Shown: piece by piece, positions 1 to 9,900 of the stretch
Layout: each line of letters starts with the position of its first letter
Numbering within the stretch: position 1 is the stretch's first letter
Origin: Myxococcus virescens
GTDB taxonomy: Bacteria; Myxococcota; Myxococcia; Myxococcales; Myxococcaceae
NCBI RefSeq assembly: GCF_900101905.1
Contig: NZ_FNAJ01000007.1
Location: 186,001 to 250,000 of the forward strand
Direction of reading: 5' to 3'
Length of the DNA stretch: 64,000 nucleotides
Made by a program: the position numbers and the translations under genes
Notes under the pieces: model-generated
Database searches by the model: none
The model's input: the letters and a program-made list of their open reading frames with translations, nothing else
What the model was told of the DNA's origin: nothing

Positions 1-1
1 C

Positions 2-1579
2 GGCACGGTTGCCGGACAGCAACACGGGGCGCCAGGGAGTGCCGGACCTGGCTCCGTGGCGCCCGGCAACGCGACCCAGACCTTTGGGGCGTACGCGCCT
101 CCTCAGGCTGGCGCTTTCATGATGCCAGACCCGGGTTCCGTGCCCACGCCGCCTCCCGTGAGCCCGATTCACGCCGGTGGGGCGCAGGTTGCACCGCAGG
201 GCTCCGCCTCGGCGGACGGCGCCCCCGTTGGATTCGCCGCGCCTCCCGCGAGCGATTCCGTGGCCCCATTGGGGCGCAGCCAGACGTTCAGCGCCGTTCA
301 GCCGCCTGCTTCCGAGGCACCTGTGGGGTCGAAGCGGATCTTCGGCTCCGTGCCGCCCGTTCCCGCGCCCGCGAGCCTGTCCGGCGATGCCCCCACATCG
401 TCACCGGATGCCGCCGAGCCCTTCGCGGGCGTCCGAACGACGAGCCCCTATGGCCTGTCACCGCTGTCCGGCGCCGACAATGGCATCCAGCTCCCGCCAG
501 AATCGGAGCCCACCGAGGCGCCGGGCGCCGGGGCAGGGGGGCTGAGTGCCCTCAATGACTCCAGTGACTCGGACCTGGGCCCTCTGGCCGGGGCCGCATC
601 ACGCCGGGCCCCGCTGGAGCTGCCTCCGGACCTGATTGCGTCGACCCGCCTGTCGATGGACGGAGCGCGGGCGTTCGAGCACGGCAGCTCCCAGCGAATC
701 CGCCCCCGGGTGGTGCTGGCCATCCTGTTTGGACTCATCGTGGTGGCCTCGCTGGGCTACGTCGCGCTGAAGAACCGCGGGGTGGAGATCCCCGCCCATG
801 TGGTGGATGCGACGGACCGTGCGTCGGTGCTGCTCCGTCGGGATGACTCCACCAACCGTCATCAGGCCATCGAACGGCTGCGAACCATCGCCACCGAGAA
901 TCCCGGCTACGTCGACGTCCAGGCCGAGCTGGCGGTAGCGCTCACGCTCAGTCTGTCGGATGCCCAGGCGGATGCCGAGCGTCTGCGCCTCCGGGGCGCT
1001 GCCATCGCCCGCGGGCTGGAGGCCGCGGCGAAGATGCGCGTCCTTGCCGACCAGGTGGCGCGCCGCACCTCACTCCAGCAGGAGCAGGACGCCAACGCGC
1101 GCGAAATGGCGTCCCTGCGTGACACCACCGACACGCTTCGCAAGGAGCTGGACGTGCAGTTGGCCCAGCTGAGCAAGGCGCCGGAGTCCGAGCCGCCCAG
1201 TGCCGCGGCGGCGCGGCTCAAGGCACGCGCCCTCCATGCCTCCGTCCTGGCGGCGCCGGACTCCCTGGCCCTGGCCGAGCGTCTGCGCAACGTGGAGAGC
1301 GCCCCGTACCCGTGGAGCACGCTGGCTCGGGCCGAGTACGCGCTGATCGCCGGGTCGCCGCCAGAGTCGCTCGAGGCGGTGTCGAGGGATCTGGAGGCGC
1401 TGCGCCAGGCCGACAGCACGCTGCTGCGCGCCTACCTGCTCGGTGCTCGCGTGGCGCTGAAGCTGAAGGACACGGCAGCCGCCCGTTCACTCCTGGACGA
1501 CGCCGTGGCGCTGAACCCGGACCACCAGGCGGCGGCTCGGCTGATCGCGCAGATTGACGCGGACGCCGCCTCGCCCTGA
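2..1579 (+). CDS. Membrane-anchored TPR-like protein, 5'-truncated by window edge
   Basis: The reading frame is open to the left window edge, so the true start is probably upstream; a GTG at 56 is only the first start codon inside the window. The first two thirds are Pro/Ala/Ser-rich and look disordered. One hydrophobic segment (about bases 707-770) is a single membrane helix preceded by basic residues, so the long N-terminal part is probably cytoplasmic. The part after the helix is Ala/Leu/Arg-rich helical sequence with a coiled-coil-like stretch near 1070-1180 and a last TPR-like helix pair ending in an NPDHQAA motif. The layout recalls Myxococcus proteins with a disordered cytosolic arm and a periplasmic TPR domain. 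Function is not recognised. Confidence 0.7.
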   Translation, partial: GTVAGQQHGAPGSAGPGSVAPGNATQTFGAYAPPQAGAFMMPDPGSVPTPPPVSPIHAGGAQVAPQGSASADGAPVGFAAPPASDSVAPLGRSQTFSAVQPPASEAPVGSKRIFGSVPPVPAPASLSGDAPTSSPDAAEPFAGVRTTSPYGLSPLSGADNGIQLPPESEPTEAPGAGAGGLSALNDSSDSDLGPLAGAASRRAPLELPPDLIASTRLSMDGARAFEHGSSQRIRPRVVLAILFGLIVVASLGYVALKNRGVEIPAHVVDATDRASVLLRRDDSTNRHQAIERLRTIATENPGYVDVQAELAVALTLSLSDAQADAERLRLRGAAIARGLEAAAKMRVLADQVARRTSLQQEQDANAREMASLRDTTDTLRKELDVQLAQLSKAPESEPPSAAAARLKARALHASVLAAPDSLALAERLRNVESAPYPWSTLARAEYALIAGSPPESLEAVSRDLEALRQADSTLLRAYLLGARVALKLKDTAAARSLLDDAVALNPDHQAAARLIAQIDADAASP

Positions 1580-1745
1580 AACGACGACCGCTTCCGCCGT
1601 CTCGAGGGCTGGAGAAAGTCCAGTCCCTCACCCAGGGAAGAGCCCTCCGTGGCGCCACTGCCTGTGATTTCAAGCGCGTGGAAGAGGCACGCCTCTTGCT
1701 GAACCCGGACCCGTTTCGAGGACTGGGTGCTGGGAGGCAGGGTAG

Positions 1746-2927
1746 ATGGCGGAGGTCTTCTTCTGGTGTGCCGTGCTGCTGCTAGCACACACTTACTTTC
1801 TCTATCCCTTGAGCCTTTTTTTGCTCGAAGGGGCCGCGCAGGTGCTCAAGAACGCCCGCGATGTGCGGCGCGCGGAAACAGGCAATCAAGGCTCTGGCGG
1901 GCAGCGGGCGTTGCCCTCGGTGAGTCTGGTGGTGGCGGCCTACAACGAGGCTTCGTGCATCCAGCAGAAGCTGGAGAACAGCCTCGCGCTGGCGTACCCG
2001 GCGGAGCGGTTCGAGGTGCTCATCGGTTCGGATGGTTCGTCGGACGGGACGGATGACATCGTCCGCGCCTGCTCCGACGCGCGCGTGCGGCTGTCACCGG
2101 CGCCTCGAGCGGGCAAGACGACGGTGCTCAACCGCTGCATCCCCATGGCGCAGGGGGACATCGTCGTTCTTTCCGACGCGAACACGATGATCGAACCCGA
2201 GGCCATCGAGCGGCTGGTGCGCCACTTCGAGGACCCGGAGGTGGGGGCGGTCTGCGGCAAGCTGCGGCTCTACAACCCCACGAAGCAGGACTACGAGGAG
2301 AGCGCGTACTGGAGCTACGAGTCGCTCATCAAGATGTACGAGGGGCGGCGCGGCGCGGTGGTGGGTGCCAACGGTGGCCTCTATGCCATCCGGCGCTCGC
2401 TGTTCACCCTGCTGCCGCCGTCCACCATCGTGGACGACTTCGTGATTCCGCTGCGCATCCTGGATCAGGGCTACAAGGTCGTCTACGAAGAGCACGCCGT
2501 GGCGCACGAGGAGACCACGGAGGATTATGGCAAGGAGTTCGGCCGTCGGGCGCGCATCGCCGCGGGCAACTTCCAGAGCATCCGCATGGTGCCCGGGCTG
2601 TTGCTGCCGACCGCGGGCTTCCCGGCCTTCGCCTTCTGGTCGCACAAGCTGCTGCGTTGGTGCGCCCCCGCGCTGATGGGGATGGCGCTGGTGGCGAACC
2701 TGTTCCTGCTGGACCGGCTCTTCTACCAGCTCACCCTGTTCAGCCAGGTGCTGTTCTACGCGCTCGCGTACCTGGGGAAGACGGGGGTGCTGAAGCGGGG
2801 CACGGCGAAGAAGGCCGCGTCGGTGGCGTACTACTTCGTGACCATGAACCTGGCCATCGTCGTGGGGTTCTGGCGCTTCCTGCGCAACTCGCAGCGCGCC
2901 GCGTGGGACCGGACGGCGCGCGCGTAG
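1746..2927 (+). CDS. Family 2 glycosyltransferase, membrane-bound
   Basis: A 393-residue GT-A fold glycosyltransferase. An N-terminal hydrophobic helix (residues 4-28) is followed by the GT2 nucleotide-binding core: VAAYNE near 63-68, SDGSSDGTD at 95-103 and a DAN motif at 144-146 in place of DxD. The conserved acceptor-side aspartates lie in VDDF. The C-terminal third contains several hydrophobic segments that would anchor it to the inner membrane. Such enzymes transfer an activated sugar to a growing cell-surface polysaccharide or lipid carrier. The donor sugar cannot be read from sequence. The downstream neighbour is a convergent lipoprotein gene, so this gene appears to be transcribed alone or with the truncated gene upstream. 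The ATG at 1746 has a GGGAGG stretch a few bases upstream. Confidence 0.88.
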   Translation: MAEVFFWCAVLLLAHTYFLYPLSLFLLEGAAQVLKNARDVRRAETGNQGSGGQRALPSVSLVVAAYNEASCIQQKLENSLALAYPAERFEVLIGSDGSSDGTDDIVRACSDARVRLSPAPRAGKTTVLNRCIPMAQGDIVVLSDANTMIEPEAIERLVRHFEDPEVGAVCGKLRLYNPTKQDYEESAYWSYESLIKMYEGRRGAVVGANGGLYAIRRSLFTLLPPSTIVDDFVIPLRILDQGYKVVYEEHAVAHEETTEDYGKEFGRRARIAAGNFQSIRMVPGLLLPTAGFPAFAFWSHKLLRWCAPALMGMALVANLFLLDRLFYQLTLFSQVLFYALAYLGKTGVLKRGTAKKAASVAYYFVTMNLAIVVGFWRFLRNSQRAAWDRTARA

Positions 2928-2945
2928 TCGGAATCCAGGATCCCG

Positions 2946-3794
2946 TTACCGGAGTGCCACGGGGACGGGCTTCTGGGCCTTGGGGCTCTTGGGCAGCACG
3001 CTGCCGTAGCCCCCGAAGAGCTGCCCGGTGAGGACGGGCTCGCGGTTGGGGCCCGGGTGCCGGAGCATGTCGTTGAGCACCTCGCCCGTCTTCGGATCCC
3101 TCCGAAGGTGCGGGCGTTCCAGGTTCATGCGGTAGCGCACGACGCCTCGGCGCACGCGGTGGATGACGGTGACCGTCCCGCTGGCGCTGACGTTCTCCAC
3201 GATGCCCACGTGGGTGAGGCCGTCATTGCGGCGCCCGTCGCGGTTCTGGTCATACGTCTCGTTGAAGAAGACGAGGTCGCCCGGGGTCGGCCGCTCTTCC
3301 GAGTACACGCGGCCTCGCGAGCGGGCGAAGCGGTACATGGCGGTGACGCCGTTGTCGCCGGGCTGCACCGTTCCCCGGAAGGTGACGCCGGCCTGGGCGT
3401 AGACGCCTTCGATGAGGCCGGTGCAATCGGACGGGTACTTGCGGCCGTTGAGTGCGACTTGCGTCTTGCCCACCAGCGAGCGCGCCGTGGTCACCACCTT
3501 GGTGCGGGCATCACCGGCCACGGGGGTGGGGCGCGTGGCTCGCACCGGCGTCGCACGGGACTTGCCACCCGACGCCTTGGCCGGGCGGGCGGCCACCGTG
3601 CCGGGACGCGCCGCGGGCGCCTCGCGGTTCGCGGTGGCCACCTGCTTGGAAAGGGACTCGCGCGGGAAGGCGGGCGGGGAGGCGGAGCGGTAGCGAAGAC
3701 TGTAGGAGTCCAGCCATGGCTCCAGCGGCGCGCCCGTGGTGGCGCAGCCGGTCGCCAGCGTGGCGAGGATTCCCATCAGCGTGACTGTCCTCAT
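2946..3794 (-). CDS. Lipoprotein with CHAP/NlpC-P60-type amidase domain
   Basis: A 282-residue exported protein. Residues 1-17 form a lipoprotein signal peptide with the lipobox ATGC (lipidated Cys17). A Pro/Ala/Arg-rich linker (about 40-95) leads to a cysteine peptidase-like domain. The candidate nucleophile is Cys124 in the SDCTGLIEG motif, and the catalytic His is about residue 195 in THVGIVE. That Cys...His arrangement is typical of CHAP and NlpC/P60 murein hydrolases, which cut peptide cross-links or amide bonds in peptidoglycan. It therefore probably acts in the periplasm on the cell wall. The start ATG is preceded by a strong GGGAGG ribosome binding site. It is convergent with the glycosyltransferase gene, and no partner gene shares its strand. 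Confidence 0.82.
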   Translation of the reverse strand: MRTVTLMGILATLATGCATTGAPLEPWLDSYSLRYRSASPPAFPRESLSKQVATANREAPAARPGTVAARPAKASGGKSRATPVRATRPTPVAGDARTKVVTTARSLVGKTQVALNGRKYPSDCTGLIEGVYAQAGVTFRGTVQPGDNGVTAMYRFARSRGRVYSEERPTPGDLVFFNETYDQNRDGRRNDGLTHVGIVENVSASGTVTVIHRVRRGVVRYRMNLERPHLRRDPKTGEVLNDMLRHPGPNREPVLTGQLFGGYGSVLPKSPKAQKPVPVALR

Positions 3795-3929
3795 GGTGCG
3801 ACCTCCCTGTAGCGTCCTGGGGGCACATGGTCCGCCCGGGAAGTCGTGTCGTCAAAAAACCTACCCAGGCAGCCGTCCGTCCGCGCTTGGGTTTCCGGGT
3901 GGGCGCGGGTGCGGTATTGCTCCAGGGAC

Positions 3930-5621
3930 ATGGCCTCCTTTCGCCGAGCCCTCGCCGTCCTGTTGCTGGCCACTGGCTGCATCCCCTCGCCGTATGACCG
4001 CGCGGCGAAGAAGGACACCATCGACGGCTATCGCGCCTTCCTTCGCGAGTACCCCACGCACGCGGACACCGACGCGGCCGAGGCGCGGCTGGAGGAACTG
4101 GAGTTCGAGGAAGCGAAGCGCCTGCACACGGTGATTGCCTACAAGCGCTTCCTGGAGGCGTACCCCGACGCGGCCCAGGCGCGCACGGCGAAGACGCTGT
4201 TGGAGGGCCTGCGCTTCAACGGGGCGAAGGAGACGGACACCGTCGCCGGCTGGCGCCAGTTCCTCCAGGAGCACCCGGACGGCGTCCAGCGCGACGAGGC
4301 GAAGCGCCTGCTGGCGGAGGCGGAAGCACGTGAGCTGGCCACCACGGAGGATCCGCGCAAGCTGGCGGAGTACCTGCGCGCGTCGCCGGATGATCCCCGC
4401 CGCCAGGACGTGGAGGCCCGCCTGGATGCTCAAGCCTTCGCGCAGGCCAAGGCCTCCGGCGCGACGAAGCTCTTCGCGTACCTCAAGGAGCACCCGGCCG
4501 GCGCGCACCGCGAGGAGGCGCGCGTCCTGCTGCTGCAACTGGAAGTGGAGGGCCTGCTCGTCTCTGGCCTGGTGGACGAGGCCGAGGCCCGGGTGAAGGC
4601 CCATCCCCTGGGCCCGAAGCTCACCGCCTTCCCGGCGCGGCTGGCCCACGCCCGCGCCGAGCGCGCCGCCCTGGCCCGGCCGGAGCCGCTGGCCCAAGCC
4701 GCCCACGTGGGGCACTACCTGCGCGGGGTGGAGGACCTGAACCGCGCGCTGGTGGCGCCCGACGCGCTGGACCGCTGGCAGGCCGCGGAGGAGCTGGGGC
4801 AGCACGTGTCGGTGCGCGTGTTGGATCCGCTGCTGGAGAGCCTTCGCGCGGCGCGTAACCCGTTGATCCGACAGCACGCCCTGGAGTCCCTGCGCACGGT
4901 GCTGGCGGCGCTGCCCAAGCCCGTGGCGGAGTACGAGGTGGCCTCGCGCCTGGATGCCCTGCGCGAGCGCGCCACCAGCGCGGAGATGTACCTCACGGTG
5001 GCGGTGCTGCTGGACCTGTCCGGCCAGTTGGCCCAGGCGTCCACGGAGTACCAGCGCGCCGCCGAGTCGGGCGTGCCGGATCCGGTCATCCTGCGGCGCT
5101 GGGTGCAGATTCGCGAGGAGCGGCGCCAGCACTTCTCCGCGGCGGTGGCGGCGCGGCAGCTGGCGCTGTGGTCCCTGGAGGTGGCGCAGGAGGAGCCGGT
5201 GACGCCCGAAGGGCGTGTTCCCCTGGCGTCGGCGCGGCAGCTCTGCGCGGCGGCCGTCAACGCGAACTTCGCCGCGGAGGCCATTGCCCGCGCCCGGTCC
5301 GCGAGCACCGAGTTCCCCGAGGACCTGGCGGAGTTCGAGCGCAAGGCGGCGGACGCCAAGCGGCTGGCGGACGCGCGGCTGGCGGACGCGGAGCTGCTGC
5401 TGCGTGAGCAGTCGCCCGGCGTGAAGACGTGCGCGGACCGCGGTGTGCGTGACCGCCTGGAGAACGCCGTGAAGGAGCGCACCGCCGCGCTGGACTCGGT
5501 GGCGACGAAGCTGCCGCAGGTGGGGCGGCTGCTCCTGGAGGTGGCCCGGGAGCGGGATCCGTCGCCCCAGGTCCGCGAGGCCGCGTCCGCCCGGCTGACC
5601 GCGCTCAAGCCGGTTCCCTGA
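3930..5621 (+). CDS. Repeat-containing lipoprotein, unknown function
   Basis: The start at ATG 3930 is preferred over an upstream in-frame ATG (3846) because it gives a proper lipoprotein signal (lipobox ATGC, Cys17). The mature protein, about 545 residues, is almost wholly helical. Its first half contains several roughly 35-residue repeats of the type YKRFLEAYPDA...A+A.L..L, a TPR-like or YfiO-like solenoid motif. The second half resembles HEAT/TPR helices (QHALESLRTVL, AEYQRAAESG). Such solenoids normally act as protein-docking scaffolds in the periplasm. No catalytic motif is visible. It ends 44 bases before the helicase start and may be cotranscribed with it. I do not recognise a named family. 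Confidence 0.78.
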   Translation: MASFRRALAVLLLATGCIPSPYDRAAKKDTIDGYRAFLREYPTHADTDAAEARLEELEFEEAKRLHTVIAYKRFLEAYPDAAQARTAKTLLEGLRFNGAKETDTVAGWRQFLQEHPDGVQRDEAKRLLAEAEARELATTEDPRKLAEYLRASPDDPRRQDVEARLDAQAFAQAKASGATKLFAYLKEHPAGAHREEARVLLLQLEVEGLLVSGLVDEAEARVKAHPLGPKLTAFPARLAHARAERAALARPEPLAQAAHVGHYLRGVEDLNRALVAPDALDRWQAAEELGQHVSVRVLDPLLESLRAARNPLIRQHALESLRTVLAALPKPVAEYEVASRLDALRERATSAEMYLTVAVLLDLSGQLAQASTEYQRAAESGVPDPVILRRWVQIREERRQHFSAAVAARQLALWSLEVAQEEPVTPEGRVPLASARQLCAAAVNANFAAEAIARARSASTEFPEDLAEFERKAADAKRLADARLADAELLLREQSPGVKTCADRGVRDRLENAVKERTAALDSVATKLPQVGRLLLEVARERDPSPQVREAASARLTALKPVP

Positions 5622-5665
5622 TCCGGGTGTCCCGGTGCGCCGGGCCGGTTAGAGTCTGCGTCCCC

Positions 5666-7744
5666 ATGGCCTCCCGCACCGATACGCTCCAGGCTCCGGC
5701 CGCGAAGCCCTCGCTGCGGATCGACTATGCCGCGCTCCTCAACGAGGAGCAGCTGCGCGCGGTGGAGGCGGGGGAGGGGCCCGTGCTGGTGATTGCCGGC
5801 GCGGGCTCCGGCAAGACGCGCACGCTGACCTTCCGGGTGGCGCGCATGCTGGAGCGGGGCGTTCCGCCCGAGGGCATCCTCCTGCTCACCTTCACCAACA
5901 AGGCGGCCCGGGAGATGACGCGCCGAGTGGAGGAGCTGGCCGGCGCCTTCGTGGACGTGCGGCGCATCCTCGGCGGCACCTTCCACCATGCCGCGCACGT
6001 GCTGCTGCGCCAGTACGCGGGCGTGCTGGGCTTCTCCACGAACTTCACCGTGCTGGACCGCGAGGACGCGCGGGACTTGATGGTGACGTGCATCGCCGAG
6101 CGCCGACTCAAGAGCGACAAGCGCTTTCCCCGGCCAGACCTGGTGTTGGACCTGGTTTCCCTGGCGGCCAACCTCCAGCAGCCCGTGTCACACGTGCTGA
6201 TGGACCGCCGGCCGCAGATGTTGCCGCTGGCACCCGAGGTGCTCGCCGCCGCCGCGCGCTTCCAGCAGCGCAAGGCGCAGATGCACCTGATGGACTTCGA
6301 TGACCTGCTGGTGCACCTCAAGCGCTTGCTGACGCATCACCCGGACGTGAAGGCCCAGCTCACCGAGCGCTTCCGCTGCGTGCTCGTGGACGAGTACCAG
6401 GACACCAACCGGCTCCAGGGCGACCTGGTGGATCTGCTCGCCGGAGAGCGCAAGGACCTCACGGTGGTGGGGGACGACTGCCAGTCCATCTACAGCTTCC
6501 GGGGCGCGGACTTCACCAACATCATCGGCTTCCCCGAACGCTACCCGGGCTGCTCCGTCCATGCGCTGACGCGCAACTACCGCTCCACGCCGGAAATCCT
6601 GCGGCTGGCCAACACCTCCATCGCGCTCAACACGAACCAGTTCCCCAAGGTGCTGACGGCGGCACGGTCCCCGGGCGTCAAGCCGCTCATCGTCCCCGCC
6701 CGGGACGCCGGGGAGCAGGCAGCCTACGTGGCCCAGCGCATCGGTGAGCTCCGCGACCAGGGCCTGTCCCTGGAGGACATGGCCGTGCTGTACCGGGCCC
6801 ACAATCACTCGCTGGAGCTCCAACTGGAGTTGACCCGACGCGGCATCCCCTTCCGGGTGCGCTCCGGCGTCCGCTTCTTCGAGCAGTCCCACATCAAGGA
6901 CGTGCTGGCCCACCTCCGGCTGGTGAACAACCCGGGGGATGAGCTGGCCTTCAAGCGCGTCATCCGGCGCGTCCCAGGCGTGGGACCGGCGACGGCCGAG
7001 CACCTCTGGACCGCGCTGCGCGCATCGCCGGAGGGGACTCCCCTGACGGAGGGGCTGGCCCATGCGGACGTCCGCGCGCACCTGCCACGCAAGGCGCAGA
7101 AGGGATTCCAGGCCTTCGGTGACCTGATGGGGCGGTTGACCCGGCCGGAGGCGTCCCCTTCACCGGGGCGCCTCATCGAGGACGTCCTCGCCGGGGGCTA
7201 CGCGGACTTCCTCCGGGCGGAGTTCTCCGAGGAGGAGCACCGGGAGGACGACGTCCGCCAACTGGCGGAGTTCGCCGGCCGCTTCGAGGACGTGGCGCGC
7301 TTCCTGTCGGAGATCGTCCTGGTGTCGGAGTTCGCGGCGGGGGAGGCCTTGAGAGAGGAGGGGCCGGAGGCGTGCCTGACGCTGTCCACCGTCCATCAGG
7401 CCAAGGGGCTCGAGTGGCGGGCCGTCTTCGTCCTGTGGCTGGCGGACGGGCGGTTTCCGCTGTCATTGGCCACGCGCCTGCCCGAGGAGGAGGAAGAGGA
7501 GCGGCGGCTGTTCTACGTGGCCCTGACCCGGGCGCGGGACACGCTGGCGCTGGTGTACCCCCAGTCGGTGCTGCCCCGGGACGGGGAGCGGATCCTCCTG
7601 CGTCCGTCCCGGTTCCTCCAGGAACTGCCCGGCGGGGAGGACGCACCGTTCGACCGGTGCATCCTGTCCACCCTGGAGGCGGAGCCCGAGGCGTCCGTGG
7701 GGCAGGATGGTCCCCCTCCGGGTGGATCGGACCCGGTGGACTGA
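5666..7744 (+). CDS. UvrD/PcrA/Rep-family ATP-dependent DNA helicase
   Basis: A 692-residue superfamily 1A DNA helicase with all diagnostic motifs in order: motif I AGAGSGKT, Ia TFTNKAAREM, II VDEYQDTN, III VVGDDCQSIYSFRG, IV LTRNYRST, V STVHQAKGLEW and VI FYVALTRARD. UvrD/PcrA enzymes unwind DNA 3' to 5' in nucleotide excision repair, mismatch repair or replication restart. The length is slightly below that of typical PcrA, and the C-terminal tail lacks an obvious Tudor-like RNA polymerase-binding end. The ATG at 5666 is chosen over a GTG at 5627 because it begins just before conserved sequence. Which subfamily (UvrD, PcrA or a paralogue) it belongs to is not decided. Confidence 0.93.
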   Translation: MASRTDTLQAPAAKPSLRIDYAALLNEEQLRAVEAGEGPVLVIAGAGSGKTRTLTFRVARMLERGVPPEGILLLTFTNKAAREMTRRVEELAGAFVDVRRILGGTFHHAAHVLLRQYAGVLGFSTNFTVLDREDARDLMVTCIAERRLKSDKRFPRPDLVLDLVSLAANLQQPVSHVLMDRRPQMLPLAPEVLAAAARFQQRKAQMHLMDFDDLLVHLKRLLTHHPDVKAQLTERFRCVLVDEYQDTNRLQGDLVDLLAGERKDLTVVGDDCQSIYSFRGADFTNIIGFPERYPGCSVHALTRNYRSTPEILRLANTSIALNTNQFPKVLTAARSPGVKPLIVPARDAGEQAAYVAQRIGELRDQGLSLEDMAVLYRAHNHSLELQLELTRRGIPFRVRSGVRFFEQSHIKDVLAHLRLVNNPGDELAFKRVIRRVPGVGPATAEHLWTALRASPEGTPLTEGLAHADVRAHLPRKAQKGFQAFGDLMGRLTRPEASPSPGRLIEDVLAGGYADFLRAEFSEEEHREDDVRQLAEFAGRFEDVARFLSEIVLVSEFAAGEALREEGPEACLTLSTVHQAKGLEWRAVFVLWLADGRFPLSLATRLPEEEEEERRLFYVALTRARDTLALVYPQSVLPRDGERILLRPSRFLQELPGGEDAPFDRCILSTLEAEPEASVGQDGPPPGGSDPVD

Positions 7745-7834
7745 CACCGGCGCCCAGAAACGCGCACTCCCGTGCGCGACGTGATAGACAGTGGAGTCAG
7801 GGGCGGCGTCTTTTGGCACGAGCCCCCTCACTTC

Positions 7835-9454
7835 ATGGCGGACAGACCTCGCATCATCGGGATTGACCTCGGAACCACCAACACGCTGGTGGCGTCCGTC
7901 CGCAACCGTATCCCGAAGATCGTCCCCACCGATCGCGGCAACCTCACGCTGCCCTCCGTCGTGGCGCTGTCGGCGCGCGGCGACCTGCTGGTGGGCGGGG
8001 TGGCCAAGGACCAGATGGTCACCAACCCGAAGAACACGCTCTGGGGAACCAAGCGGCTCATCGGGCGGAAGTACAACTCCAAGACGGTGGAGGAGCTCCG
8101 GGGCTACTTCCCCTACGACATCGTCGAGGGCGCCAACGGAGACGCCGCGGTGATGATGGGCGGCAAGCTGTACTCGCTGCCCCATGTGTCCAGCTTCGTG
8201 CTGGGCCAGGTGAAGACCATCGCGGAGCAGTTCCTGGGCGGCCCCATCGAGGGGGCGGTCATCTCCGTCCCGGCCTACTACAACGACAACCAGCGCAACG
8301 CGGTGAAGGAGGCCGGCCGGCTGGCGGGCTTCGACGTGAAGCGCATCGTCAACGAGCCCACCGCCGCGGCGCTGGCCTACGGCTTCAACCGGGGCCTGGA
8401 TCAGAAGGTTCTCGTCTACGACCTGGGCGGCGGCACCTTCGACGTGTCCGTGCTGCACCTGGCCGGCAATGTCTTCGAAGTCCTGGCCACCGGCGGCGAC
8501 ACCTTCCTGGGCGGGGCGGACTTCGACAACCGCATCATGGAGTACGCGCTGGAGCGCTTCCGGGAGGAGACCAAGGTCGACCTCAACACGGAGAACCCCA
8601 TCGCGCTCCAGCGCATCAAGAACGCGGCGGAGGCGGCGAAGATCGACCTCACGCTGATCCCCAACGTCGTCATCGACCTGCCCTACATCGACGAGCGCAA
8701 GGGCAAGCCGATGGACATGCGCATCCCCCTGACGCGCGAGTTCCTCAACAGCCTCACCGGCGACCTGGTGGACCGCACCTTCGAGATCTGCGACCGGGTG
8801 CTGGCGGAGAAGGGCATCTCCCGCGCGGAGATCGACGAGATCATCCTGGTGGGCGGCCAGAGCCGCATGCCGCTGGTGCAGCAGAAGATCCAGGCGCACT
8901 TCGGCAAGGCGCCACGCAAGGGCGTCCACCCGGACGAGTGCGTGGCCCTGGGCGCGGCGCTGCTGGGCGACTCGCTGGGCAGCATCGACGCGGTGACGCT
9001 GCTGGACGCGCTGTCCATGCCCATCGGCTACGCGATGCCCAACGGGCGCGTGAAGCGCATCATCGAGAAGAACTCGCTGATTCCCATGGTGAAGAGCTTC
9101 CGCCTGCCTCCTCCCAAGGAGCCGGGCTCGCCCTTCATCGAGCTGGACATCTACCAGGGGGACAGTGACCTGCTGGTGGACAACGAATATCTGGGCACGG
9201 TTCGCGTGCCCTCGGCCGCCGCCGGCCGGAAGATCGACTTCCGCCTCACCGAGGAGTGTCTGCTCCAGGTGACGGTGGAGGAAGCGAGCGGCATGCGCAA
9301 GGTGGACCTCGCCACCCGCGACACGCCGGAGCAGCTCAAGCGGGCGCTCCAGGAGGTCGCGTCGCGTCACTCACAGCAGGTGCCCAGCTCCAGCAGCGGG
9401 AGCGACGACCGGGGGCTCTTCTCCAGTATCAAGAGCATCTTCCGGAGGGGCTAG
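7835..9454 (+). CDS. Hsp70/DnaK-like chaperone, short form
   Basis: A 539-residue Hsp70 homologue. The ATPase domain carries the phosphate 1 motif GIDLGTTNT, phosphate 2 [11 protein letters not shown], and the adenosine-region motif [10 protein letters not shown] substrate-binding beta domain follows, but the helical lid is largely missing: the protein ends in a short basic tail (KSIFRRG), about 100 residues shorter than housekeeping DnaK. No dnaJ or grpE is adjacent, so it is a paralogue rather than the main chaperone. Myxococcus encodes several such paralogues, some tied to social motility and fibril production (SglK, StkA); whether this is one of them cannot be told here. The start at 7835 is chosen because homology begins directly after it. 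The next gene follows after 8 bases. Confidence 0.9.
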   Translation: MADRPRIIGIDLGTTNTLVASVRNRIPKIVPTDRGNLTLPSVVALSARGDLLVGGVAKDQMVTNPKNTLWGTKRLIGRKYNSKTVEELRGYFPYDIVEGANGDAAVMMGGKLYSLPHVSSFVLGQVKTIAEQFLGGPIEGAVISVPAYYNDNQRNAVKEAGRLAGFDVKRIVNEPTAAALAYGFNRGLDQKVLVYDLGGGTFDVSVLHLAGNVFEVLATGGDTFLGGADFDNRIMEYALERFREETKVDLNTENPIALQRIKNAAEAAKIDLTLIPNVVIDLPYIDERKGKPMDMRIPLTREFLNSLTGDLVDRTFEICDRVLAEKGISRAEIDEIILVGGQSRMPLVQQKIQAHFGKAPRKGVHPDECVALGAALLGDSLGSIDAVTLLDALSMPIGYAMPNGRVKRIIEKNSLIPMVKSFRLPPPKEPGSPFIELDIYQGDSDLLVDNEYLGTVRVPSAAAGRKIDFRLTEECLLQVTVEEASGMRKVDLATRDTPEQLKRALQEVASRHSQQVPSSSSGSDDRGLFSSIKSIFRRG

Positions 9455-9462
9455 GAGTCCAG

Positions 9463-9888
9463 ATGGCGAAGTTCCCGTCGAAGGAGTGGGTGGACGAAGC
9501 GGTCCGCCTCACCAATGAGGATCCCGAGTGCGCCATGGCCGGCAAGGGCTGGAAGGGCGACTTCGGGGCGGTGGTGGAAGCCGAGCCCGGCAAGCTGGCG
9601 AAGGCTTTCGTGGTGCACGTCGTCCCCGGTGACTGCCGCATCGAGAAGGCGCGCGTCCTGGCGGATCCGGACGACCTGGACGAGCTGGAGCCGGTGTACC
9701 TGGCCCGCGCGCCCTACAGCGTCTGGAAGCAGCTCCTCAAGGGGACGCTGGACCCGGTGGAGGCGGTGCTCAAGCGCCGCATCTCCATGAAGGGCGACCT
9801 GCAGCCGCTGATCGAACGCATGAAGTACAAGGGCATCGCCGACCGCGTCTTCGCGCAGCTGCAGACGCAGTTCATCGACGAGCCCTGA
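9463..9888 (+). CDS. SCP2 sterol-carrier-like domain protein
   Basis: A 141-residue protein starting at ATG 9463 with a good AGGAG ribosome binding site inside the end of the preceding gene. It resembles the SCP2/sterol-transfer fold: an N-terminal helix (WVDEAVRLTN), then beta strands containing KGWKGDFGAVVEAEPG, and a helical second half with WKQLLKGTLDPVEAVLKRR and MKGDLQPLIER. SCP2 domains bind lipids or acyl-CoAs in a hydrophobic tunnel. The substrate is unknown. It lies in a tight run with the Hsp70-like gene (8-base gap) and the following small helical protein (12-base gap), so the three are probably one operon. Confidence 0.75.
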   Translation: MAKFPSKEWVDEAVRLTNEDPECAMAGKGWKGDFGAVVEAEPGKLAKAFVVHVVPGDCRIEKARVLADPDDLDELEPVYLARAPYSVWKQLLKGTLDPVEAVLKRRISMKGDLQPLIERMKYKGIADRVFAQLQTQFIDEP

Positions 9889-9900
9889 GCGAGGGACCCC

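Noticed and set aside
7814-7832. Possible sigma-54 -24/-12 promoter (TGGCACG...) before the Hsp70-like gene
   Set aside because: The -24 half fits, but the expected TTGCW at the -12 position is missing.
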